A stretch of 64,000 bases of DNA from Pseudocitrobacter corydidari (GCF_021172065.1 NZ_CP087880.1:1113111-1177110), one strand, 5' to 3'. Positions 37,849 through 49,073 are shown, numbered from the stretch's first letter. Made by a program: numbers and translations. Notes: a model not told the origin generated them from the sequence alone.

Positions 37849-38370
37849 ATGAAAAGATTTACCCTGACTATCCTTGCGCTGGCTTTTTCTGCTGGCGCAC
37901 AGGCTGCGGGTGACAATGTTGAAATGAATCTTGTCACATCCCAAAGCGTCGGCCAGTCAATTGGTAGCATCAAAATTAGCGAAACGGATAAAGGGCTGGA
38001 GTTTGCGCCCGATCTCAAGGCATTACCGCCTGGAGAACACGGTTTCCATATTCATGCCAACGGCAGTTGCCAGCCCGCCATCAAAGAGGGGAAAGCCAGC
38101 GCTGCGGAAGCCGCCGGTGGCCATTTCGATCCTGAAAAAACCGGTAAACATGAAGGGCCGGATGGCAAAGGCCATCTCGGTGATTTACCTGCGTTAATCG
38201 TTGATAAAGACGGAAAAGCCACCACGCCGGTCTACGCGCCACGCTTGAAGAAATTTGCGGACATTGAAGGCAAGGCGCTGATGATCCACGTGGGCGGCGA
38301 TAACATGTCCGATCATCCCAAACCGCTCGGCGGCGGCGGGGCGCGCTATGCCTGTGGGGTGATTAAGTAG
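37849..38370 (+). CDS. sodC: Superoxide dismutase [Cu-Zn], periplasmic
   Basis: 173 residues with signal peptide [20 protein letters not shown]. Copper and zinc ligands in [28 protein letters not shown] and [11 protein letters not shown]; the disulphide Cys pair is in NGSC and ARYACGVIK. It removes periplasmic superoxide. Its last 8 bp overlap the end of the convergent ydhK. Confidence 0.97.
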   Translation: MKRFTLTILALAFSAGAQAAGDNVEMNLVTSQSVGQSIGSIKISETDKGLEFAPDLKALPPGEHGFHIHANGSCQPAIKEGKASAAEAAGGHFDPEKTGKHEGPDGKGHLGDLPALIVDKDGKATTPVYAPRLKKFADIEGKALMIHVGGDNMSDHPKPLGGGGARYACGVIK

Positions 38371-40387
38371 CTCGCTCGGTAATCGTTCCGGTTACCGGCG
38401 CCTGTTCCAGCTGCGATAATGAGCAGTGCAGGCGCCAGACAATCGACGCCAGTTCCCGGGCGGCAGGCTGGTGGTGATGGGACAGTGCCTCGGAGATACG
38501 TTGTAATTCCTGTAGTGACGTGGTGAGCGGACGTTGCTGTACGCCGCGCTCACTCATCACATCGCGCAGCAGGCTGATACAGAGATCGCGCACCTGTGAA
38601 AGCGGGTCAGAGCGCGCTTCCCAACTGCGTAACTGCCACACCACGTGGCTGCAGTTCAACAATACCACGCCCCAGCGCAGTAGCCAGCGCCGGGCCAGCT
38701 CATCCTTACTGTTACTTAACTGACTGATATGGTGATAAACCAGCGACTCAAAATCGTGCTCGCTGTTGTTGGGATGGCGGCTGAGTTGGTCGACAAAGTG
38801 ACGCCGTAACGCACGAATATGGCGACGGCTTTTGCGCGCATCGGAACCGGGTTTTAGTACGGCAAAGGCCATCCATGCCAGCCCAACGCCGAGGATCTTA
38901 GCCAGATTATCATTCAGAAAATCCGCAAAGTCATAGACCGGCGGATTGGTCACGGCGATAAACGAGCCCATAAAGACAATCAGTTGCCCCCACAGCCCGG
39001 CGCGCTTCGGCATTTGTAATTTGAGTAACTGCATAGTGGTCAGCAGCGGAAACAGAAAAAGCAGAAATTGCCACAGATCGGTTATTTGCACCATCAGGCC
39101 AAATTTAACCACAAAGCTGAACAGAGAGAGCAGCACCAGGGTGCGCATCAACAGCGTCAGTGAGTTAAACGGCGAAGGTGAAACGGAATAGAGTACACAG
39201 CAGATAGCCGATAACGTCAGCGCCGCGGCACCCGACTCCCATTGTGTGCTGATAGCCCACGCGCCGACTGCCAGAAGGGCGCAGAAAGTGCGCACGCCGT
39301 TCCAGGCGGCCTCCGCGTGATCCGTATGGCGCATCAGGGCGGGCGCGGCAGGTACGGCAAATTCGGAAACGGCGGTCGCATTTTCCAGCCGCGAAATCCA
39401 TCGGCTGCTGGCAAGATAAACGCGGCAGAAATACCGCAGACGATCCCAGAATGCGCGATGACGGTAATCCTGCGGGTCGGTCGGAGCCAGCGGCGCAATG
39501 ATCCGCGCAACGGTGTAGATATCGCAACCGGGCCGCGCCAGCGCCTGCAAAAGTTGTTCAATCACCAGGCGAATATTTTCCGGGGGATTGGGCCAGTTGA
39601 GCAGCATGCGTCGCAGGCTGGAGATCACGCTGGTTAGCCGCAGTTGCTGGTGGAGAAGCGCATTCAACAGCGAGTTTTGCTGGCGAAAACGATAATGACT
39701 CCAGAATGCCTGAATACGCAGCAGGTTCATGGTAAGAATCTGGCCGATGACGCTTTCATGCGCGGTGCGAATCGCATCGGTCGTCACCGGTTGCCAGAGC
39801 AGGCTGGCGTGTTCAAGCAGGCGGGCATGCATGTTTTTAAGCGCGGTCAGCAGTGCGGTGCCGTCGGACGTACTGGGCAGGATCATCATCATCAACCCGC
39901 CGCATAAAATCCCGACAATCACTTCGCAAACACGCGCCTGTGCGATAGTCCACAGTTCGGTGGCATCGGTGACGTTGATCACCGGGAACGCGATAATGGC
40001 GCAGGTATAGCCCGCCAGTTGAAACGCGTAGGCCACGTTGTTGGTGAACATCGCGCATGCCCAGGTGCAGAAGCTTATCCAGCCTGCCATACAGACTAAA
40101 AACAGCCACGGATCGGTTAAGGTATGTCCCGCAATAATCACCGCCGCCCAGGCGCCAAACAGGCTACCGGCGATACGACCAAAACTCTTGCTGATAACGC
40201 CGCCGACGGTAGGAAAACTCACTACCGCTGCGGAGGTCATCGCCCAGTAAGGTTCATCCAGTTGCAGGTAGTAGGCGATGCTCAGCGCCAGGCACATGGC
40301 GATACCGTTACGTAATGCGTATCGCCACTGCGCCGGGCTTGCCTTAAACCAGGGCAGTGACGCCAGGCTCAGACTGGGTAAGGTCAT
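38363..40387 (-). CDS. ydhK: YdhK, FUSC/AaeB-type inner-membrane efflux protein
   Basis: A 674-residue FUSC-family protein with two sets of about five helices (~30-170 and ~360-500) each followed by a soluble domain. It starts with [20 protein letters not shown] and [20 protein letters not shown]. Related AaeB exports aromatic acids. It forms an operon with ydhJ (4-bp overlap) and ydhI, the same plan as aaeXAB. Substrate unknown. Confidence 0.92.
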   Translation of the reverse strand: MTLPSLSLASLPWFKASPAQWRYALRNGIAMCLALSIAYYLQLDEPYWAMTSAAVVSFPTVGGVISKSFGRIAGSLFGAWAAVIIAGHTLTDPWLFLVCMAGWISFCTWACAMFTNNVAYAFQLAGYTCAIIAFPVINVTDATELWTIAQARVCEVIVGILCGGLMMMILPSTSDGTALLTALKNMHARLLEHASLLWQPVTTDAIRTAHESVIGQILTMNLLRIQAFWSHYRFRQQNSLLNALLHQQLRLTSVISSLRRMLLNWPNPPENIRLVIEQLLQALARPGCDIYTVARIIAPLAPTDPQDYRHRAFWDRLRYFCRVYLASSRWISRLENATAVSEFAVPAAPALMRHTDHAEAAWNGVRTFCALLAVGAWAISTQWESGAAALTLSAICCVLYSVSPSPFNSLTLLMRTLVLLSLFSFVVKFGLMVQITDLWQFLLFLFPLLTTMQLLKLQMPKRAGLWGQLIVFMGSFIAVTNPPVYDFADFLNDNLAKILGVGLAWMAFAVLKPGSDARKSRRHIRALRRHFVDQLSRHPNNSEHDFESLVYHHISQLSNSKDELARRWLLRWGVVLLNCSHVVWQLRSWEARSDPLSQVRDLCISLLRDVMSERGVQQRPLTTSLQELQRISEALSHHHQPAARELASIVWRLHCSLSQLEQAPVTGTITERAT

Positions 40388-41241
40388 TTTTGGCTGCCAA
40401 TCGATACGGAGCAGGTCGTCCCCGCGACCAGCACGACGTCATCCGGCAGGCTATCAAATTCGATACGCACCGGAACACGCTGCGCCAGACGAACCCACGG
40501 GATATTGGGTTTGATGTCGGCCACCAGGCTGCTGTCGCTCTCCAGGCTTTGGTCGTAAATCGCGCGACCAATACTGTTGACGTGACCCTGTAACGTTTTG
40601 CCGTTGCTGTAGAGCTGAATAGAGGCGCTATCGCCTGGTGCGATATGTCGCAGCTTGGTCTCTTCAAAATAGCCGACGACATAGAATGAATGACTGTCGA
40701 TCAGCGCAAACACCGGTTGGCCCTGAGTGGCATAGTTGCCGACGCGTGTAGACAGATTAGTGACCCAGCCGTCGACCGGCGCTTTGACGAGGGTTTGCGT
40801 CAGCTGCCAGCGGGCATGTTCAAGCTCTGCGGCGGCGGCATCCTCGGTGGCTTTAGCGGCTTTGACCGACATATTTGCGCTATCGAGATCTTCTGCTGAA
40901 ATATAATTATGCGGCAGGTTCTGACGGCGTGTGGCTTCATGGTTAGCTTTCACCAGGTCAGACTGCGCTTTTGCCAGCTGCGCTTCGGCGTTCATCACGG
41001 CAATGCGCCACGGCGTTGGGTCAATCTCAAACAGGACGTCGCCTGCTTTAACAAACTGGTTGTCCTTCACATTCAATTTCAGAATGCTGCCGGAAACCTG
41101 CGGGGTAATATTGACCTGCTCTGAGCGGACTTTCCCGTCGCGCGTCCAGGGGGATTGCATGTAATAGTTCCAGCACAGCCAGACCGCGATGGCTGCCAGG
41201 GCAGCAACCAGAAGCGTAGAGAAATATTTTAATTTTTTCAT
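40384..41241 (-). CDS. ydhJ: YdhJ, HlyD/AaeA-type membrane fusion protein
   Basis: 285 residues: N-terminal membrane anchor ([20 protein letters not shown]), biotinyl-lipoyl-like half ([20 protein letters not shown]), coiled-coil hairpin (~80-145) and beta-barrel. It would link YdhK to the outer parts of the envelope. Overlaps ydhK by 4 bp. Confidence 0.92.
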   Translation of the reverse strand: MKKLKYFSTLLVAALAAIAVWLCWNYYMQSPWTRDGKVRSEQVNITPQVSGSILKLNVKDNQFVKAGDVLFEIDPTPWRIAVMNAEAQLAKAQSDLVKANHEATRRQNLPHNYISAEDLDSANMSVKAAKATEDAAAAELEHARWQLTQTLVKAPVDGWVTNLSTRVGNYATQGQPVFALIDSHSFYVVGYFEETKLRHIAPGDSASIQLYSNGKTLQGHVNSIGRAIYDQSLESDSSLVADIKPNIPWVRLAQRVPVRIEFDSLPDDVVLVAGTTCSVSIGSQK

Positions 41242-41251
41242 TTAGATAGCT

Positions 41252-41488
41252 TCACCACAGAACTAAAATCAGCAACGCGCCACATACGGACAGGGCAAAC
41301 AGCGAGAGATCCATCAGCAAGGGATGCCAGATATCGCCCGCGTACATCCAGTCACGGAGTTGCTGGTGCGCAACCAGCCAGATAAGAAAGCCGAGCAGGA
41401 CGGCTTTAAATAGCGGTGGGAAATAGATAGAGGCACCCACCATAAGGTCTTGCAGCGGTAGTCCCGGGAGTTGAAGAATCGACTTCAC
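41252..41488 (-). CDS. ydhI: YdhI, DUF1656/AaeX-like small membrane protein
   Basis: 78 residues with two hydrophobic segments ([20 protein letters not shown] and [20 protein letters not shown]). First gene of the ydhIJK operon, 10 bp before ydhJ, like aaeX in aaeXAB. It is divergent from slyA; in E. coli the operon lies in the SlyA regulon neighbourhood. Confidence 0.9.
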   Translation of the reverse strand: MKSILQLPGLPLQDLMVGASIYFPPLFKAVLLGFLIWLVAHQQLRDWMYAGDIWHPLLMDLSLFALSVCGALLILVLW

Positions 41489-41661
41489 AAGCAGAAATCC
41501 TTTGCAATTGAAGAGTTAAGACTCGATAGTGAGCGTAACGCTAACGCCATGCAGACAATTTTAACACAGTGTAAATCATTGCTCTGCTTTGCGCGTATGC
41601 AGCAATACATTTGTTTTGAGTATTTAAATACTGCACACTATTCTAAAATCAGTATAATAAC

Positions 41662-41673
41662 TTAGCAAGCTAA
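41662..41673. promoter_or_regulatory. SlyA autoregulatory box
   Basis: TTAGCAAGCTAA is an exact match to the 12-bp inverted repeat described as the SlyA consensus. It lies 10 bp before the slyA start and between slyA and ydhI, so it can act on both. Confidence 0.85.
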
Positions 41674-41683
41674 TTATAAGGAG

Positions 41684-42124
41684 ATGAAATTGGAATCGCC
41701 ATTAGGTTCTGATCTGGCACGGTTGGTGCGCATTTGGCGTGCTCTGATCGACCATCGCCTCAAACCTCTGGAACTCACGCAGACGCACTGGGTCACGCTG
41801 CATAATATTCATCAGTTGCCCCCTGAGCAGTCGCAGATCCAGCTGGCTAAAGCGATCGGCATCGAGCAGCCGTCATTGGTTCGCACTCTGGATCAACTGG
41901 AAGAGAAAGGGCTTATCTCTCGCCAAACGTGCGCAAACGATCGTCGTGCTAAGAGAATAAAACTGACTGAAAAAGCCGAACCATTGATTGAAGAGATGGA
42001 AGCGGTGATCAGTAAGACGCGGGGCGAAATTCTTTCGGGGATCTCGCCGGAAGAGACCGACCAGCTGGTTGCGCTTATCCATAAGCTGGAACAAAACATT
42101 ATCGATCTGCAATCCAGAGATTGA
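41684..42124 (+). CDS. slyA: MarR-family regulator SlyA
   Basis: 146 residues, nearly the E. coli/Salmonella length. It begins [20 protein letters not shown]; the winged helix is [20 protein letters not shown], with [19 protein letters not shown] as the wing. It is known to counter H-NS silencing and to regulate virulence and envelope genes. AAGGAG precedes the ATG. Confidence 0.97.
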   Translation: MKLESPLGSDLARLVRIWRALIDHRLKPLELTQTHWVTLHNIHQLPPEQSQIQLAKAIGIEQPSLVRTLDQLEEKGLISRQTCANDRRAKRIKLTEKAEPLIEEMEAVISKTRGEILSGISPEETDQLVALIHKLEQNIIDLQSRD

Positions 42125-42132
42125 TTGTGTTC

Positions 42133-42165
42133 GCCAGAAGCCCTGCCAGAAGACAGGGCTTTTTT
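42133..42165. terminator. Terminator after slyA
   Basis: AGCCCTG / CAGGGCT, a 7-bp stem with 8-base loop, then TTTTT. It sits between convergent slyA and the diguanylate cyclase gene. Confidence 0.85.
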
Positions 42166-42170
42166 ACGTC

Positions 42171-43589
42171 CTATTCCCATACCACCACGCGGTTGCGCCC
42201 GGCTTCTTTTGCCCGATACATCGCTTCATCCGCCCGACGCACGCACTCTTCAACGTTAACCGTCAGGTCAGTGGCGGTGAAAACGCCCATACTGATAGTG
42301 ATAGGCTCCGGCAATTGCGATTGACTACTTTCAGCGTCCTGGCTGGCAATGGCAACACGAATACGCTCGGCAATGCCTTCGGCAACGTCTGAGGACGCGC
42401 CGACCAGCAGCAGGGCGAACTCTTCTCCGCCGATGCGTGCGGCAACATCATTTTGTCGAACGGAATCCTGTAGCACCTTTGAGACAAACTGAATCACCTT
42501 ATCGCCCTGCAAATGGCCGTATTTGTCGTTGATACGTTTAAAGTGGTCCAGGTCGCTGACAATCACCGAGATAGGTTGCCCGGTCGCGACTTTTGGCATC
42601 AATGCGGTAAACGTGTCGTAGAAATAGCTACGGTTAAAAAGTTGCGTCAGCGGATCGCGGATAGAGTTTTGATACGAATGCATGTACCGGGTGTTGGACT
42701 GACGATAGAGCGTAAAGACATCGCAGAGCAGCACAAGAATCAGGAACATAGTGGAGATGGTTTCGAACAAACGGGCTTCATACCAGGTATAACCCGCACT
42801 ATGCCCCGACGACATCAGCACAATCAGGGTAAAGATGTAGCAGGCGCAAAAGAAGGCTCCGCTGTACCAGAATATATTATTGAGCTGTGTCACAACCAGA
42901 ATTGCCAGCAAAGCGATAACCCATAGGGCAATTAATATCCATCCCAGCTGGTTTCCCCACAATTGCGTAAACTGATAGGTGTTATTATCTACAAAGTCTA
43001 CGCTTAGCAATTCGTAATGACTGGAGTAAAGCCAGGATAATAATAGCATGCCTAACGTAAATAGTAGGATGCCTACGAGGATAATCGTATGGATTTTAAA
43101 AGTATGCATCTCGCGTTTTTTAAATGCATACAAAATGACGGCGAAAATAAAAAGAAATGCCATCATAATATTTCGGAAAAAATAAAAGATTAATGTGTCG
43201 TTATAGTTAACCCGCGTTAGTCCGGTACACATAAACCAGTCCGGGAAGCTATCCAGCGTGCCCAGCATCAGAATGGCGGAACCCGCAAAGGCGAAGGCAA
43301 TCGGCGTGAGGTAAAGACGATGTTTATCACAGGAGTATTTCATTACCATGAAGGCGGCGATCATGGCATGAAAAACCATTAAAAACATAGTTAAAATAGG
43401 AAAAAGCAACGGCGCAATCGTAGGAGTACGATGAATTATCGCCGCCGAAAAATGGTTAAGGATAACAATCCCTATAATACAAATGGTGAAGTAAACCAAA
43501 AAACGCTGTAACGGAAACTTCAATTTCATCAGCATAGACGACATTCCAATATTATTCGGAGTGAAAATACTCTCAGGCTCACTGGGCAT
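42171..43589 (-). CDS. Membrane diguanylate cyclase (MASE4-like plus GGDEF)
   Basis: 472 residues. The first ~300 hold about eight helices with the pattern seen in E. coli DgcT/YcdT (LSSHYE-like SSHYELLS, TWYEARLFETIS), i.e. a MASE4-like sensor. The C-terminal ~165 residues are GGDEF: active site IGGEEFALLL, product-inhibition I-site RQND exactly five residues earlier, and SDLDHFKRINDKYGH. Active synthesis of c-di-GMP is therefore expected. A shorter start at 43544 (MSSML) is possible. The gene lies between slyA and slyB, where K-12 has none, so it is an insertion or a lineage-specific gene. Ligand unknown. Confidence 0.87.
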   Translation of the reverse strand: MPSEPESIFTPNNIGMSSMLMKLKFPLQRFLVYFTICIIGIVILNHFSAAIIHRTPTIAPLLFPILTMFLMVFHAMIAAFMVMKYSCDKHRLYLTPIAFAFAGSAILMLGTLDSFPDWFMCTGLTRVNYNDTLIFYFFRNIMMAFLFIFAVILYAFKKREMHTFKIHTIILVGILLFTLGMLLLSWLYSSHYELLSVDFVDNNTYQFTQLWGNQLGWILIALWVIALLAILVVTQLNNIFWYSGAFFCACYIFTLIVLMSSGHSAGYTWYEARLFETISTMFLILVLLCDVFTLYRQSNTRYMHSYQNSIRDPLTQLFNRSYFYDTFTALMPKVATGQPISVIVSDLDHFKRINDKYGHLQGDKVIQFVSKVLQDSVRQNDVAARIGGEEFALLLVGASSDVAEGIAERIRVAIASQDAESSQSQLPEPITISMGVFTATDLTVNVEECVRRADEAMYRAKEAGRNRVVVWE

Positions 43590-43747
43590 CCAGCCCGGTG
43601 GGATTAATCTTAGAGGAATTTATTCGAAGGAATATTGTTTTTGCGCAAATAATAATTACACAGAACGGCTTGTTTATATTCACGCTGTCAATGAATCTAA
43701 ACGAGTCTGGAGATAAGTCAGGAAATGTCAGTGGGAGAAAGTAAGAA

Positions 43748-43771
43748 AGCGTGGCCTGACCAGGCCACGCT
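43748..43771 (-). terminator. Terminator after slyB
   Basis: GCGTGGCCTG / CAGGCCACGC, a 10-bp stem with a 2-base centre, followed on the minus strand by CTTTCTT. Confidence 0.7.
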
Positions 43772-43779
43772 GAAAATCA

Positions 43780-44247
43780 TTAACGCGGGGAAACAGTCAC
43801 CTGGCTGCCGTTGCTCGCCATCACGACGCGCTGGCCAGCAGAGAAGCGGGTGTCACCCTGTTTCTGAACAACCATGATGGTGTTGCCGTCATCTTTACGA
43901 ATTTCCAGCTCAACACCCTGGGTTTTGTTCATCGCACCCTGGACGCCCTGGCCTGCTACGCCGCCTGCGACAGCGCCGGCTGCTGTTGCCAGTGAACGGC
44001 CTGTACCGCCACCGATGGTATTACCGAGGAAACCACCCAGCACCGCACCGCCGATGGCGCCAATGACGTTGCTATCATCACCGCCCTGAATCTGTACCGG
44101 ACGCGTGTTGACGATGGTACCGTAGGTGACATTCTGAACCTGCTTGGCTTCGGAAGCTGAATAGACATCGCCGGACAGACCGCTGCTGCTAACGCACCCT
44201 GCTAACGATAAACCGATCATTGAAGCGGCCAAAACACGTAACATCAT
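43780..44247 (-). CDS. slyB: Outer-membrane lipoprotein SlyB
   Basis: 155 residues, the E. coli length. Lipobox is LAGC at residue ~17 after a short signal peptide. A glycine-zipper domain (GAIGGAVLGGFLGNTIGGG, AAGAVAGGVAGQGVQ) is followed by a beta domain. It protects outer-membrane proteins under envelope stress and belongs to the PhoPQ regulon; a PhoP-like box lies upstream. Confidence 0.96.
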   Translation of the reverse strand: MMLRVLAASMIGLSLAGCVSSSGLSGDVYSASEAKQVQNVTYGTIVNTRPVQIQGGDDSNVIGAIGGAVLGGFLGNTIGGGTGRSLATAAGAVAGGVAGQGVQGAMNKTQGVELEIRKDDGNTIMVVQKQGDTRFSAGQRVVMASNGSQVTVSPR

Positions 44248-44371
44248 TTATGAATCTCCTGTTCACCAAGAAACGCTCTTGCGAGCATCCGTATCAGGTA
44301 ATTATATGGTATTTGCTCATGGCAGGTTATATATTCTGCACGACTATAGACAAATAATAACGTGGAATAAC

Positions 44372-44388
44372 TTAACCAACGTTAAACA
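44372..44388 (-). promoter_or_regulatory. Candidate PhoP box of slyB
   Basis: On the minus strand TGTTTA-N5-GGTTAA, 11 of 12 positions of the PhoP direct repeat, is followed 12 bp later by a TATTAT -10 element (44354-44359). That spacing is the usual one for PhoP-activated promoters. Confidence 0.65.
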
Positions 44389-44530
44389 CTCCTCCTGAAA
44401 ACCGCACATTTTTTATCCAGGTGTGCAGCTGCTGTATAAAATATCACTAAAAATTATTATTGCATCATAGCATTGGGCATTGCTTTATGGTGGAGTGTAA
44501 TTCCACTGCTTATGCAACTAAGGAAGGCGT

Positions 44531-45646
44531 ATGAAATCAGGCCGTTATATTGGCGTGATGTCGGGAACCAGTCTCGACGGGGTTGATGTTGTGCTGGCGG
44601 CTATTGATGAAAGCAGAGTGGCGCAACTGGCCAGCCTCGCGTTTCCCATTCCCATTAACCTGAAAGAAGCGGTGTTGGCCGTTTGTCAGGGGCAACAGCT
44701 GACGCTCTCACAGTTTGGTCAGTTAGATACACGTCTGGGAAGGTTGTTTGCCGATGCGGTGCTGGCGCTGATGAAGCAGGAAAATCTGCGGCCTGAAGAT
44801 ATCGTGGCGATAGGCTGTCACGGGCAAACCGTCTGGCATGAACCCACGGGCGATGCGCCTCATACGCTGCAAATTGGCGATAACAATATTGTTGCGGCGC
44901 GAACGGGCGTCACCGTGGTAGGTGATTTTCGCCGTCGCGATATGGCGCTGGGCGGGCAAGGCGCACCGCTGGTGCCTGCATTCCACCACGCGTTGCTGGC
45001 GCATCCTGGCGAGCGACGAATGATTCTGAATATCGGCGGGATTGCCAACCTCTCTTTGCTCATTCCGGGTCAGCCGGTTCGCGGTTTTGATACCGGCCCT
45101 GGCAATATGCTGATGGACGCCTGGATCTGGCGCAATCTGCAAAAACCGTATGACAAAGATGCGGCATGGGCCAGCGAAGGCAAAGTGTTGTTGCCGCTGT
45201 TGCAGGAGATGCTCTGCGACCCGTATTTTGCTGCGCCTGCGCCGAAGAGCACCGGGCGCGAGTACTTCAACTACGGCTGGATCGAACGCATCCTTGGGCA
45301 ATTCCCGGCGCTACGCCCGCAGGATGTGCAGGCGACGCTCGCTGAGTTAACGGCCACCACCATCAGCGAACAGGTGTTGCTGAGCGGCGGCTGCGATCGT
45401 CTGCTGGTGTGCGGCGGCGGTAGCCGTAACCCGATAGTGATGACTCGCCTGGCCGGTATGCTGCCGGGAACGGAAGTCGCCGCAACGGATGAATACGGTA
45501 TCAGCGGTGACGACATGGAAGCGCTGGCCTTTGCATGGCTGGCCTGGCGTACCCTTGCGGGTTTACCGGGAAATCTGCCTTCGGTGACTGGCGCATCGCA
45601 GGAGAGTGTTCTGGGTGCTATTTTCCCAGCAAATCCGCGCAAATAG
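44531..45646 (+). CDS. anmK: Anhydro-N-acetylmuramic acid kinase
   Basis: 371 residues of the ASKHA kinase type. Phosphate motif [18 protein letters not shown] at the start, catalytic Asp region [20 protein letters not shown], and the hinge motif [18 protein letters not shown]. It phosphorylates anhMurNAc from recycled murein to MurNAc-6-P. AAGGAAGGC precedes the ATG. Confidence 0.97.
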   Translation: MKSGRYIGVMSGTSLDGVDVVLAAIDESRVAQLASLAFPIPINLKEAVLAVCQGQQLTLSQFGQLDTRLGRLFADAVLALMKQENLRPEDIVAIGCHGQTVWHEPTGDAPHTLQIGDNNIVAARTGVTVVGDFRRRDMALGGQGAPLVPAFHHALLAHPGERRMILNIGGIANLSLLIPGQPVRGFDTGPGNMLMDAWIWRNLQKPYDKDAAWASEGKVLLPLLQEMLCDPYFAAPAPKSTGREYFNYGWIERILGQFPALRPQDVQATLAELTATTISEQVLLSGGCDRLLVCGGGSRNPIVMTRLAGMLPGTEVAATDEYGISGDDMEALAFAWLAWRTLAGLPGNLPSVTGASQESVLGAIFPANPRK

Positions 45647-45743
45647 GAGTTTGCTGAAATCATCCTGGCGTGCTGCACGATAAACTCAGGAAAAAGGGAG
45701 GATTCGTACCTCCTGTGGACCAGGAAAGTCGTAAGGCACGCCA

Positions 45744-46067
45744 ATGAAAAAATTACTTATCGCTGTTATTCCTTTAATGCTGGCTGGTTGCAGCACCTAC
45801 AATCAGTTTATGGAACGGATGCAAACCGACACGCTGGAGTACCAGTGTGATGAGAAGCCGCTCACCGTCAAACTGAACAATCCGCGTCAGGAAGTCAGCT
45901 TCGTTTATGACAATCAGCAGTTGCATCTGCCGCAGGGTCTGTCGGCATCCGGGGCGCGTTACACTGACGGCATTTACGTTTTCTGGTCGAAAGGCAACGA
46001 CGCTACCGTCTACAAACGTGACCGTATCGTGCTGAATAACTGTCAGTTACAAAACCCTAAGCGTTGA
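45744..46067 (+). CDS. mliC: Membrane-bound lysozyme inhibitor MliC
   Basis: 107 residues. Lipobox LAGC ([16 protein letters not shown]) marks a lipoprotein. The C-type lysozyme inhibitor fold shows in [13 protein letters not shown] and [17 protein letters not shown] with the conserved Ser/Lys; Cys pair in QCDE and NNCQ. Same place as ydhA/mliC in E. coli. Confidence 0.95.
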   Translation: MKKLLIAVIPLMLAGCSTYNQFMERMQTDTLEYQCDEKPLTVKLNNPRQEVSFVYDNQQLHLPQGLSASGARYTDGIYVFWSKGNDATVYKRDRIVLNNCQLQNPKR

Positions 46068-46124
46068 GATTTTCAACCGGGCGGCGCACAATAACGCTAC
46101 CCATTTCTGACAATCACAATCGCT

Positions 46125-46781
46125 ATGTCCGATAACGACGAATTGCAGCAAATTGCGCATCTGCGCCGAGAGTATACCCGTGGCGGTCTTCGCCGCCGCG
46201 ATCTTCCCGCTGACCCGCTGACGCTGTTTGAGCGCTGGTTGTCTCAGGCTTGTGAGGCGAAGCTCGCCGATCCTACCGCGATGGTGGTGGCGACCGTTGA
46301 TGAGAACGGGCAACCTTACCAGCGTATCGTTTTGCTCAAGCACTACGATGAAAAAGGGATGGTGTTCTACACCAACCTGGGCAGCCGCAAAGCGCATCAT
46401 CTGGAACAAAATCCGCGTATCAGCCTGCTGTTCCCCTGGCATACGCTGGAACGTCAGGTAATGGTCACCGGCAAAGCCGAGCGTCTCTCTACGCTTGAAG
46501 TGGTTAAATACTTCCACAGCCGCCCGCGCGACAGCCAAATTGGCGCCTGGGTATCTAAACAGTCGAGCCGTATCTCCGCACGTGGCATCCTCGAAAGCAA
46601 ATTCCTTGAACTGAAGCAGAAGTTCCAGCAGGGCGACGTACCGCTGCCGAGTTTCTGGGGCGGGTATCGCGTTTCCATCGAACAGATGGAGTTCTGGCAG
46701 GGCGGTGAGCATCGTCTGCACGACCGTTTTTTATACCAGCGCGATGCGAACGACTGGAAAATCGACCGACTCGCGCCTTAA
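46125..46781 (+). CDS. pdxH: Pyridoxine 5'-phosphate oxidase
   Basis: 218 residues. FMN and substrate motifs are [35 protein letters not shown], and the C-terminal [11 protein letters not shown]...WKIDRLAP. It makes PLP from PNP or PMP with oxygen. Note that the usual salvage kinase gene pdxY downstream of tyrS is absent. Confidence 0.97.
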   Translation: MSDNDELQQIAHLRREYTRGGLRRRDLPADPLTLFERWLSQACEAKLADPTAMVVATVDENGQPYQRIVLLKHYDEKGMVFYTNLGSRKAHHLEQNPRISLLFPWHTLERQVMVTGKAERLSTLEVVKYFHSRPRDSQIGAWVSKQSSRISARGILESKFLELKQKFQQGDVPLPSFWGGYRVSIEQMEFWQGGEHRLHDRFLYQRDANDWKIDRLAP

Positions 46782-46905
46782 GGGCAAAATTGTTGCGTTA
46801 AGCGCTGGTGCTGAAAGGGCTGGCGCTTTATTCTATATCCCTTTCGCGTCAGGCGAAAAAGTCGTGTACCGACAGAGGTGCAGTCGTTTATACATGGAGA
46901 ATTTG

Positions 46906-48180
46906 ATGGCAAGCAGTAACTTGATTAAACAATTGCAAGAGCGGGGCCTCGTGGCCCAGGTGACGGACGAGGAAGCGTTAGCAGAGCGACTGGCGCAAGG
47001 CCCGATCGCGCTCTATTGCGGCTTCGATCCCACCGCTGACAGCTTGCATTTGGGGCATCTTGTTCCATTGTTATGCCTGAAACGCTTCCAGGAAGCGGGC
47101 CATAAGCCCGTCGCACTGGTAGGTGGCGCGACCGGTCTGATTGGCGACCCGAGCTTCAAAGCTGCCGAGCGTAAACTGAACACTGAAGATACGGTTCAGG
47201 AGTGGGTGGATAAAATCCGCAAACAGGTTGCGCCGTTCCTCGATTTCGATTGTGGCGACAACTCAGCCATTGCCGCGAACAACTACGACTGGTTTGGCAG
47301 CATGAACGTGCTGACCTTCCTGCGCGATATCGGCAAACACTTCTCCGTTAATCAGATGATCAACAAAGAAGCGGTTAAGCAGCGTCTGAACCGTGACGAT
47401 CAGGGCATCTCCTTCACCGAGTTCTCCTATAACCTGCTGCAGGGTTATGACTTCGCCTGCCTGAATAAACTGCACGGCGTTGCGTTGCAGATTGGCGGTT
47501 CTGACCAGTGGGGCAATATCACCTCCGGTATCGATCTGACCCGCCGTCTGCACCAAAATCAGGTATTCGGCCTGACGGTTCCACTGATCACCAAAGCGGA
47601 TGGCACCAAATTCGGTAAAACCGAAGGCGGCGCGGTATGGCTCGATCCGAAGAAAACCAGCCCGTATAAATTCTACCAGTTCTGGATCAACACCGCCGAT
47701 GCGGACGTTTATCGTTTCCTGAAATTCTTCACCTTCATGGACATTGAAGAGATCAATGCGCTGGAAGAAGAAGACAAAAACAGCGGTAAAGCCCCGCGTG
47801 CCCAGTACGTTCTGGCCGAGAAGGTTACCCGTCTGGTTCACGGCGAAGAAGGTCTGGTGGCGGCAAAACGCATCACCGAAAGCCTGTTTAATGGCACCCT
47901 GAGCGCGCTGAGCGAAGCAGACTTCGAACAGCTGGCGCAGGATGGCGTACCGATGGTTGAGATGGAGAAAGGCGCTGACCTGATGCAGGCGCTGGTGGAT
48001 TCAGAGCTGCAACCGTCTCGCGGTCAGGCGCGTAAAACCATTGCCTCCAACGCGGTCACCATCAACGGTGAGAAACAGTCCGACCCGGAGTATACCTTCA
48101 GCGAAAGCGATCGCCTGTATGGCCGCTACACGCTGCTGCGTCGCGGTAAGAAAAACTACTGCCTGGTGTGCTGGAAGTAA
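46906..48180 (+). CDS. tyrS: Tyrosine-tRNA ligase
   Basis: 424 residues from ATG 46906, preceded by GGAGAATTTG; this is the E. coli start. Class I signatures: HIGH form HLGHLVPL after [11 protein letters not shown], and KMSKS form KFGKTEG. A C-terminal S4 domain ([20 protein letters not shown]) binds tRNA. The frame is open further upstream but overlaps pdxH. Confidence 0.98.
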   Translation: MASSNLIKQLQERGLVAQVTDEEALAERLAQGPIALYCGFDPTADSLHLGHLVPLLCLKRFQEAGHKPVALVGGATGLIGDPSFKAAERKLNTEDTVQEWVDKIRKQVAPFLDFDCGDNSAIAANNYDWFGSMNVLTFLRDIGKHFSVNQMINKEAVKQRLNRDDQGISFTEFSYNLLQGYDFACLNKLHGVALQIGGSDQWGNITSGIDLTRRLHQNQVFGLTVPLITKADGTKFGKTEGGAVWLDPKKTSPYKFYQFWINTADADVYRFLKFFTFMDIEEINALEEEDKNSGKAPRAQYVLAEKVTRLVHGEEGLVAAKRITESLFNGTLSALSEADFEQLAQDGVPMVEMEKGADLMQALVDSELQPSRGQARKTIASNAVTINGEKQSDPEYTFSESDRLYGRYTLLRRGKKNYCLVCWK

Positions 48181-48198
48181 TACAGCGCAACAGAAATG

Positions 48199-48230
48199 AA
48201 AAAGGGCGTGAGAAATCACGCCCTTTTTTA
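48199..48230 (+). terminator. Terminator after tyrS
   Basis: GGGCGTG / CACGCCC stem with A run before and T run after. Confidence 0.9.
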
Positions 48231-48342
48231 CATCTTTTGCGGCATCTTGCAGGATGGCGCTTGCACTTATTCGGCCTACAAAATCGTGCGAATTTAATAC
48301 ATTGCAGGGAACTGGCAGGCCAGATAAGCGCAAAAGTTTGTG

Positions 48343-48948
48343 TTATTTCAGACCTTCCGCCGCCATCGCTGCCGCAACGGCAGGACGCGCCGCGACACGC
48401 GCCATATAGGCCGCAATATTTTTATAACCGCTCATCTCCAGTTTCACCGCAAATGCCCAGCGCAGTACGGTGAACAGATACGCATCGGCAATCGTAAAGC
48501 GTGAGCCGCTGATCCATTCGCAATCGGCCAGTTCGCTATCGATATAGGCCATTTTTTTGTCCAGCAGCGCGCGAGCGGTCGGTTTGTAATCTTCCGGCGT
48601 ATCCGGGCGGAACAGCGGGGTGAAGCCTTTATGCAGCTCGGTGGCGATGAAGTTGAGCCACTCCAGCGTTTTATAGCGGCTGATGCTGCTGACCGGCGCA
48701 AGTAGCTGACGGTCGGCGACGCTGTCGGCAATGTATTGCATGATGGCAACGCCTTCGGTCAGAACGGTGTTGTCGTCCAGCTGGAGCGTAGGAACCTGCC
48801 CTTTAGGGTTAGTTTGCAGGAAATTTTCCCCGGTTTCAGTCACTTTCTTTTGCAGGTCTACGCCCACGAGCGTGAAATCCAGACCGCTTTCACGCAGCGA
48901 AATATGCGACGCGAGGGAACAGGCTCCAGGTTTATAAAACAGTTTCAT
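48343..48948 (-). CDS. gstA: Glutathione S-transferase GstA
   Basis: 201 residues. The beta-class start [20 protein letters not shown] has the active Cys at residue 10. GSH-binding [21 protein letters not shown]-terminal helical domain with [17 protein letters not shown]. In K-12 pdxY lies between tyrS and gstA; here only 160 bp separate them. Confidence 0.96.
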   Translation of the reverse strand: MKLFYKPGACSLASHISLRESGLDFTLVGVDLQKKVTETGENFLQTNPKGQVPTLQLDDNTVLTEGVAIMQYIADSVADRQLLAPVSSISRYKTLEWLNFIATELHKGFTPLFRPDTPEDYKPTARALLDKKMAYIDSELADCEWISGSRFTIADAYLFTVLRWAFAVKLEMSGYKNIAAYMARVAARPAVAAAMAAEGLK

Positions 48949-49040
48949 GGCTAACTCCTTCTGGCAGATGTCATCGGTTTTTTATCTTGAGCCACACAGG
49001 GGTGACGAAGGGCATTTCGCTATGTTAGTGCCAGCGGGGA

Positions 49041-49073
49041 TAAAAAAAAAGCCGTTAACTCGCGTTAACGGCT
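49041..49073 (-). terminator. Terminator after dtpA
   Basis: GCCGTTAAC / GTTAACGGC, 9-bp stem, followed on the minus strand by nine T. Confidence 0.9.
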
